Translations under genes and position numbers: made by a program
DNA from: DASZCR01 sp035942915
GTDB taxonomy: Bacteria > Acidobacteriota > Blastocatellia > Pyrinomonadales > Pyrinomonadaceae
DNA length: 8,972 bases
Direction of reading: 5' to 3'
Assembly (NCBI GenBank): GCA_035942915.1
Contig: DASZCR010000036.1
Coordinates: 1 to 8,972, forward strand
Notes under the pieces: generated by a model
Seen by the model: the letters and a program-made list of their open reading frames with translations, nothing else
Databases searched by the model: none
Told to the model about the DNA's origin: nothing
Shown: piece after piece, positions 4,837 to 8,972 of the stretch
Numbering within the stretch: position 1 is the first letter of the stretch
Layout of the letters: every line of letters begins with the position of its first letter

Positions 4837-7218
4837 ATGTCCGAAACGCTTTCCCACAACTCACGAGACGAACGCCCTGAGATGATTCGGAAGACGACTC
4901 GCAACTTACGCTCGTGGCTCGCGGCGCTCGCCGTCGGCGCAGCCTGCATCGTGCAGTATCACCTCGCGCAGTTCTCCACGCGCTTCGACACCTTCTACGG
5001 CGACCGTGGAGACGCACGCGGTTTTCTCTCGCTCTGCGAGCATTGGTATCTGGCCTTGCAGGGAAAGGTGGCGGTGCTCTCGCCGGAGATGTTCTATCCG
5101 GTGCGCGGCACGCTCGCCTACTCGGAATTGGTCTTCGGCTTCGGCCTTTTCTATTCGGCGGCGCGTGCGCTCGGCCTTGAGATGTTCTCGGCGTTGGAGG
5201 CGGTCGTCATCGTCATCAACTTCCTGAACTATCTGGCGTGCTTCGTCCTCTTGTATCGGGTCTTGCAGTTTCGTCTGCTCGCGTCCATCGCGGCGTCGGC
5301 CTTCTTCGCCTTCAACAGCCCGAAGTTTTTTCAGACCGGACACTTGCAGTTGCAGTTCGTGCTCTGTCTTCCGATAGCGTTAGGCTGCGTGCTCCTCTTT
5401 GTCAAACATGCGGAGAGCATCAGCCGGAAGCGTGCTTTCCTGTTGCTCGCGCTGGCCGGGGCGGCCTTGAACGTGCAGATGTTGACGGCCTTCTACATGG
5501 CGTGGTTTCTGGTCTTGTGGTCGTTCCTGTTTCTCTTCCTCGCGCTCTGTCTCCCGCGCAGCCGCCGCTTTATTCTCGACCTCGCGCGCCGTTTCTGGCC
5601 GTCGCTCATCGCCGCGACGCTGGTCACTCTGCTGCTCGCCGTTCCCTTCCTCGCCGTCTATCTGCCGATGTTGCAGACGCACCCCTGGTACACCTTCACC
5701 AACGTCTCCGAGATGATTCCGCGTTGGTGGAGTCTGTTGACGATGGGGCACGGCAATTATCTGTGGGGATGGCTCATCCCTTACGTGCGGCCTGAGCCGC
5801 CGCCGGTCGCGTGGGGCGAGTTGACGGTCGGCATCGGCGTTGTCACGTCGCTCGTCTGGTTGGCTCTGACGGTTTACGGGATACGCATCCTCATCAGATA
5901 CGGGCGAAGGGTTGCGCCGTCGTCTCTCGAAGGACAGGTGACCGCTCAGGCATCAGGCGAACGTGCGCGCGCCTACAAGCTTTTCCTCGGACTGACGATT
6001 GTTACGACCACGCTCTTTTATCTGCTCGGCATGCAGTACGGCGACGGCTTCTCGCCTTGGAAGTACGTCTACAAGTATTTTCCGGGCGCGGGCGCGGTGC
6101 GCGCCATGTCGCGTTACGTGATTTTTCTGACGCTGCCCATCTCGATTGCGTTCGGCTACGCTTTGAGTCGCGCCGCCGAGTGGATTGAGCGGCACGGCGA
6201 AGGGCGTCGGCGCGTGTGGTTGAAGTTCGCGCTCGCGGCGCTCGCAGTCTTCAGCGTCGTCGAGCAGTTCGGCGTCTTCAAGGTCGGCGGGACGGGCTTC
6301 TCGAAGCGCGCCGAGCGTGCTTACCTGCACGCGATGGCGGCGAAGCTGCCGAAAGATTGCACGGCCTTCTACGTGGCGGCGCGACCCGACGACAAACATA
6401 ACGCGTTCGAGTATCAGTACGACGCGATGTTGATTGCCAACATCAGCCGCATCCCCACCTTGAACGGTTCAAGCAGCCAGTTTCCAGAGGAGTGGTTCGG
6501 CCTCTACGACGTGAAGCATGTTGCTTACGAGGAGAAGGTGCGGGCGTGGATTGCGCGCCACCGTCTGGAAGGCAAGGTCTGCCGCCTCGAACTCTGGCCG
6601 CCCGTCGAAGCCTTCGACCCGAAGACGCCGTCGCCGCTCGACGCGTCCGACTTCTTCGTCCGCCAGCACTACAAAGATTTCTTCGAGCGCGAGCCGACCG
6701 CAGAGGAGTTGACGCATTGGCTCAAGATGCTCGACTCCTGCCCGCGCCGCGATGCTTCGTGCGACCGCCTGCACGTCTCCTCCTCCATCTTCCGCGCGCC
6801 TGAGTTTGCAGGGCGCGGCGCGTGGCTCTATCGTCTCTACCGGACGGCGGCGGCGCGTCCGCCGACGTTCGATGAGTTCACCTCCGACATGCGCCGCCTG
6901 CGCGCACTCGCAGAGGGCGCGGACGAGGAACGTGCGCGGACGGCCTTCGCCGGAGAGTTTGCCGAGCGCCTCGCCTCTGCGGGTGCGACACGTGAGGGGC
7001 GTGCACTCAAGGCGGCGGCCGAGAGCCGCGAGGCCGTCGCCAATTTCAACAACTCGGCGCTGGTTTTCCTGCATTACGTCGGCTATCTGAGACGCGCCCC
7101 CGAAGCGGGCGGCGAGCAGGCGTGGACGGACTTCGTGAATCGTGGCGGCGATTTGCGGACGCTGACGAACGGCTTTGTCAACACGGCCGAGTACCGGCAA
7201 CGTTTCCTCAAGTTCTGA
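4837..7218 (+). CDS. GT-C-like membrane glycosyltransferase fused to a C-terminal DUF4214-type domain
   Basis: A 793-residue two-part protein. Residues ~27-485 hold about eleven membrane helices. The loop after helix 1 has YGDRGD (54-59), EH (68-69) and a MFYP...LAYSE stretch (85-97), resembling the acidic first loop of GT-C enzymes; the exact family is not recognised. A soluble segment (~490-600) leads to a DUF4214-type domain at ~605-793: SDFFVRQHY, then C635 and C642 before DR, and a terminal repeat LHYVGYLRRAPE...EYRQRF. The last part is paralogous to the protein at 7477-8373 but ~40 residues shorter in its middle. DUF4214 is often found in secreted and surface proteins and may mediate surface or glycan contacts; its function is unsettled. 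M16 (4882) is an alternative start. The six-base gap to the upstream gene and the terminator right after the stop suggest a two-gene operon. Confidence 0.75.
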   Translation: MSETLSHNSRDERPEMIRKTTRNLRSWLAALAVGAACIVQYHLAQFSTRFDTFYGDRGDARGFLSLCEHWYLALQGKVAVLSPEMFYPVRGTLAYSELVFGFGLFYSAARALGLEMFSALEAVVIVINFLNYLACFVLLYRVLQFRLLASIAASAFFAFNSPKFFQTGHLQLQFVLCLPIALGCVLLFVKHAESISRKRAFLLLALAGAALNVQMLTAFYMAWFLVLWSFLFLFLALCLPRSRRFILDLARRFWPSLIAATLVTLLLAVPFLAVYLPMLQTHPWYTFTNVSEMIPRWWSLLTMGHGNYLWGWLIPYVRPEPPPVAWGELTVGIGVVTSLVWLALTVYGIRILIRYGRRVAPSSLEGQVTAQASGERARAYKLFLGLTIVTTTLFYLLGMQYGDGFSPWKYVYKYFPGAGAVRAMSRYVIFLTLPISIAFGYALSRAAEWIERHGEGRRRVWLKFALAALAVFSVVEQFGVFKVGGTGFSKRAERAYLHAMAAKLPKDCTAFYVAARPDDKHNAFEYQYDAMLIANISRIPTLNGSSSQFPEEWFGLYDVKHVAYEEKVRAWIARHRLEGKVCRLELWPPVEAFDPKTPSPLDASDFFVRQHYKDFFEREPTAEELTHWLKMLDSCPRRDASCDRLHVSSSIFRAPEFAGRGAWLYRLYRTAAARPPTFDEFTSDMRRLRALAEGADEERARTAFAGEFAERLASAGATREGRALKAAAESREAVANFNNSALVFLHYVGYLRRAPEAGGEQAWTDFVNRGGDLRTLTNGFVNTAEYRQRFLKF

Positions 7219-7227
7219 GTTTGCACG

Positions 7228-7253
7228 GGCGAGCGGCAGTTCGCCTTTATTTT
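7228..7253 (+). terminator. Intrinsic terminator after the fusion gene
   Basis: A 7-bp stem GGCGAGC/GTTCGCC (7228-7234 with 7239-7245, one G-T pair), loop GGCA, is followed by TTTATTTT. It begins ten bases after the stop codon, closes the two-gene unit and separates it from the next gene. Confidence 0.85.
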
Positions 7254-7328
7254 CGAGAAATGAACGAACCCGCAGGCGGCGGGGCGCGTCAAAGCAGTTC
7301 GGAGGCGGGCGCTCGAAGACAAGGCGTG

Positions 7329-7358
7329 TTGACGATAGAGAGAGCGTGCGGCTATACT
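7329..7358 (+). promoter_or_regulatory. Sigma70-type promoter for the secreted DUF4214 protein
   Basis: TTGACG at 7329-7334 and TATACT at 7353-7358, each 5 of 6 to consensus, with an 18-base spacer. The start would be near 7365, giving a ~110-nt leader to ATG 7477. Its position after the terminator at 7228-7253 shows that the downstream gene is a separate transcription unit. Confidence 0.65.
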
Positions 7359-7476
7359 GTTTGAGGCTTTCGGGGCACACGGCCAGTGCCCTCGCACAGA
7401 GTTTCAGATGCCCACCTCTTCCCCGAACCGTTTTGCTGGCCGTCAGATTCCAACGAGAAATTTTCGGAGCACCAAG

Positions 7477-8373
7477 ATGAAGTTCGCCTATTCCTTTCTC
7501 CTGACCTTGCTCGTCGGTGGTAGTCTCCTCGTCAGCGCGCAGCAGCAACAGACGAGCGCGCCGACGCTGCGCATCGTCACAGAAGTTCCCGGCCTTCCGT
7601 CAGACCTCTTCTACGGCAACACGAAGGTCAAGCCGCTGCGCCTGCGACCGGGAACGAATCAGCCCATCACGATTGACGACGTGGACTTCTTCGTGCAGCA
7701 GCAGTATCTCGACTTTCTTGGACGCTTCCCCGACTCGGTCGGTTTCAAGGGCTGGCAGGACACCATCAACAACTGTCCCAACGGCGGCTTCGGTCTCGAC
7801 AACGCGCAGTGCGACCGCGTCAAAGTCTCGGCCAGTTTCTTCCAGTCGCAGGAGTTTCAGACGCGCGGCTACTTCGTCTATCGCTTCTACGAAACCGCTC
7901 TGGGTCGCCGTCCCACTTACGCCGAGTTCGTCCCCGACATGCAGAGCATCGGCGGCGCGCAAAGCCCCGAACAGGAGGCCGTGAGCAAGACGAACTATAC
8001 GAACGCCTTCGCCCAGCGCGGCGAGTTCGCAGCCAAGTACAATCAGCCGCAGTTCCAGTCGCCGCAAGCCTTCGTTGACGAACTGGAACGCACGGCGCGC
8101 GTCACGCTCTCGAACAAGGCTTTCCTCGTCGGTGAACTGGCGGCCGGCAGGATGACGCGTGCACAGGTCTTGCGGGCGGTGGCAGAGAGCCGCGAGGTCG
8201 AAGTCCGCTTCTTCAATGAAGCGTTCGTCGCCATGCAGTACTTCGGTTATCTCAAGCGCGACCCCGACCAACTCGGCTTTGCCGGTTGGGTCGATACGCT
8301 CAACCGCACGGGCAACTATCGCCACATGATTTTCGGTTTCATCTACTCGGACGAGTACCGCAACCGCTTCTAA
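7477..8373 (+). CDS. Secreted DUF4214-domain protein
   Basis: The product is 298 residues. ATG 7477 is chosen over the in-frame ATG at 7408 because GGAG (7466-7469) lies 7 nt upstream and it directly opens a signal peptide: MKF, hydrophobic core ~5-20, cleavage after VSA at 19-21, then a Gln run. After a ~45-residue linker the rest is one DUF4214-type region (~70-298): VDFFVQQQYLDFLGR, C100 and C112 before DR, EFQTRGYFVYRFY, and a last repeat ending QYFGYLKRDPDQLGFAGW...SDEYRNRF. Both ends of the region carry the same (Q)Y-x-FLGR/GYLKR-x-PD...W motif, so it is built from related repeats. The whole is paralogous to the C-terminus of the preceding gene product. There is no membrane anchor or catalytic motif. 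It is probably an extracytoplasmic or surface-associated structural or binding protein; its biochemical role is unknown. It has its own promoter and terminator. Confidence 0.85.
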   Translation: MKFAYSFLLTLLVGGSLLVSAQQQQTSAPTLRIVTEVPGLPSDLFYGNTKVKPLRLRPGTNQPITIDDVDFFVQQQYLDFLGRFPDSVGFKGWQDTINNCPNGGFGLDNAQCDRVKVSASFFQSQEFQTRGYFVYRFYETALGRRPTYAEFVPDMQSIGGAQSPEQEAVSKTNYTNAFAQRGEFAAKYNQPQFQSPQAFVDELERTARVTLSNKAFLVGELAAGRMTRAQVLRAVAESREVEVRFFNEAFVAMQYFGYLKRDPDQLGFAGWVDTLNRTGNYRHMIFGFIYSDEYRNRF

Positions 8374-8402
8374 TCGGCGACAAACGGCAACGAAAATTTC
8401 AG

Positions 8403-8437
8403 GGCGGGCTTTAGTTCTCACTAAAGCCCGCCTTTTT
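8403..8437 (+). terminator. Strong intrinsic terminator between converging genes
   Basis: A perfect 12-bp stem GGCGGGCTTTAG/CTAAAGCCCGCC (8403-8414 with 8421-8432), loop TTCTCA, is followed by five T residues. It ends the secreted DUF4214 gene 30 bases after its stop. AAAATTT lies on the other side (8393-8399), so it may also stop the converging glycosyltransferase transcript, though less efficiently. Confidence 0.95.
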
Positions 8438-8481
8438 CTCTCTCTTTTCGCACCCGCCTCTCAACAATTCGGCCGCATCAA

Positions 8482-8972
8482 TCATTTGGCGACGCCCTTC
8501 CGGCGCGCCGCTTCTCTGTAAACTTCGAGCGTCGCGCGGGCAGTCTTCTCCCACGAAAACTCTTGCGCTCTGGCTAGACCCGCCTCTGATAGTCTCCGGC
8601 GCAGGTTTACGTCTGCGAGCAGTTCGGCGACGTTCGCCGCGAGGGCTTCCGCGTCGGTCGGCGGCAGGAGCCGTGCGCTCTGCTCGCCCGCCGTCTCGAC
8701 GATGCTCGCAATCCGGCTGGCGACGACCGGCGCGCCGCACCGCATTGCTTCGAGGGGCGGCAGTCCGAAGCCTTCATAGAGCGACGGGTAGATGCAGACC
8801 GCGCAGGCCGTGTAGAGCGCGCAGAGGTCTTCGTCCGAGACGTAGCCGGTAAAGTGTATCTGTCCGCTGAGGCCGAGCCGACCGATTTCCGCGTAGAGTT
8901 CTTCGTTGAGCCAGCCCTGCTTTCCGGCGACGACGAGGCGCGGCCGCAGTTCGCTCTTACGCAGCAACAGGT
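8482..8972 (-). CDS. GT4-family glycosyltransferase (group 1), C-terminal part; 5' end outside window
   Basis: The 163 complete codons seen are the nucleotide-sugar-binding half of a GT-B fold enzyme: RPRLVVAGKQGW (the start of the second Rossmann domain), IHFTGYVSDEDLCALY, then YPSLYEGFGLPPLEAM with the E-x7-E motif typical of retaining GT4 enzymes, followed by GAPVVAS and the closing FSWEKTARATLEVYREA helix. The stop is TGA at 8484-8482. Such cytoplasmic enzymes transfer a sugar from a nucleotide donor onto a lipid-linked or growing glycan, often in exopolysaccharide or surface glycan synthesis. Donor and acceptor cannot be inferred. It converges on the secreted DUF4214 gene across the shared terminator region. 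The N-terminal acceptor-binding half and the start lie beyond 8972. Confidence 0.93.
   Translation of the reverse strand, partial: LLLRKSELRPRLVVAGKQGWLNEELYAEIGRLGLSGQIHFTGYVSDEDLCALYTACAVCIYPSLYEGFGLPPLEAMRCGAPVVASRIASIVETAGEQSARLLPPTDAEALAANVAELLADVNLRRRLSEAGLARAQEFSWEKTARATLEVYREAARRKGVAK

Noticed and set aside
4006..4857. 283-codon minus-strand open frame
   Set aside because: It lies antisense within the first GT-C gene, has no recognisable motifs and has an Arg/Glu-rich shadow composition.
7408..7476. Upstream start for the secreted DUF4214 protein at 7408
   Set aside because: It would add 23 residues before the signal peptide and lacks a ribosome site. ATG 7477 has GGAG at proper spacing and begins a classic signal peptide.
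6469..7548. 359-codon minus-strand open frame
   Set aside because: It is opposite the DUF4214 part of the fusion gene and runs through a terminator, a promoter and the next gene's start. The composition is that of a shadow frame.
7600..8421. 273-codon minus-strand open frame
   Set aside because: It is antisense to the secreted DUF4214 gene and overlaps the terminator. No start signal or family likeness was found.

Overview
The window looks like chromosomal DNA from a GC-rich, Gram-negative-type soil or sediment bacterium. The best guess is Acidobacteriota (Blastocatellia/Pyrinomonadales-like). That guess rests on the strong G/C third-position bias and on two copies of the DUF4214-type domain in the variant carrying a Cys...Cys-Asp-Arg motif, which I associate with that group. 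No rRNA, tRNA or marker gene is present to confirm the taxonomy.

Layout. (1) Positions 1-2184, minus strand: a secreted multicopper oxidase of the large, manganese-oxidase-like type. It is read from its start codon at 2184 and runs off the left edge. The last 79 bases of the window are an exact reverse-complement copy of 523-601, so the final ~26 codons are probably not the native end of the gene. (2) Positions 2185-3045: an 861-base gene-free divergent region with lower GC in its middle. It holds a good sigma70-type promoter on the minus strand with an A-tract upstream. Directly downstream lies a nested dyad that would fold into a long stem, followed by a weak terminator-like element, which suggests a small RNA or a structured 5' leader. 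Further minus-strand elements (palindrome, 17-nt tandem repeat, strong hairpin) lie between this and the oxidase. (3) Positions 3046-7218, plus strand: two consecutive polytopic membrane proteins of GT-C glycosyltransferase type, separated by 6 bases and closed by an intrinsic terminator. The second carries a C-terminal DUF4214-type domain. (4) Positions 7329-8437: a free-standing secreted DUF4214-type protein with its own promoter, Shine-Dalgarno sequence, signal peptide and strong terminator. (5) Positions 8482-8972, minus strand: the C-terminal part of a cytoplasmic GT4-family glycosyltransferase, entering from the right edge.

How they may work together. Two membrane GT-C-like enzymes, a GT4 glycosyltransferase and two extracytoplasmic DUF4214 modules suggest a cell-surface or exopolysaccharide glycosylation neighbourhood. 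The oxidase is divergently oriented and need not belong to it. The points most worth a second look are the fold-back repeat at the left edge, the candidate structured RNA at about 2571-2723, the oxidase's missing N-terminal copper motifs with intact mid-protein ones, and the fusion of a membrane glycosyltransferase to DUF4214.
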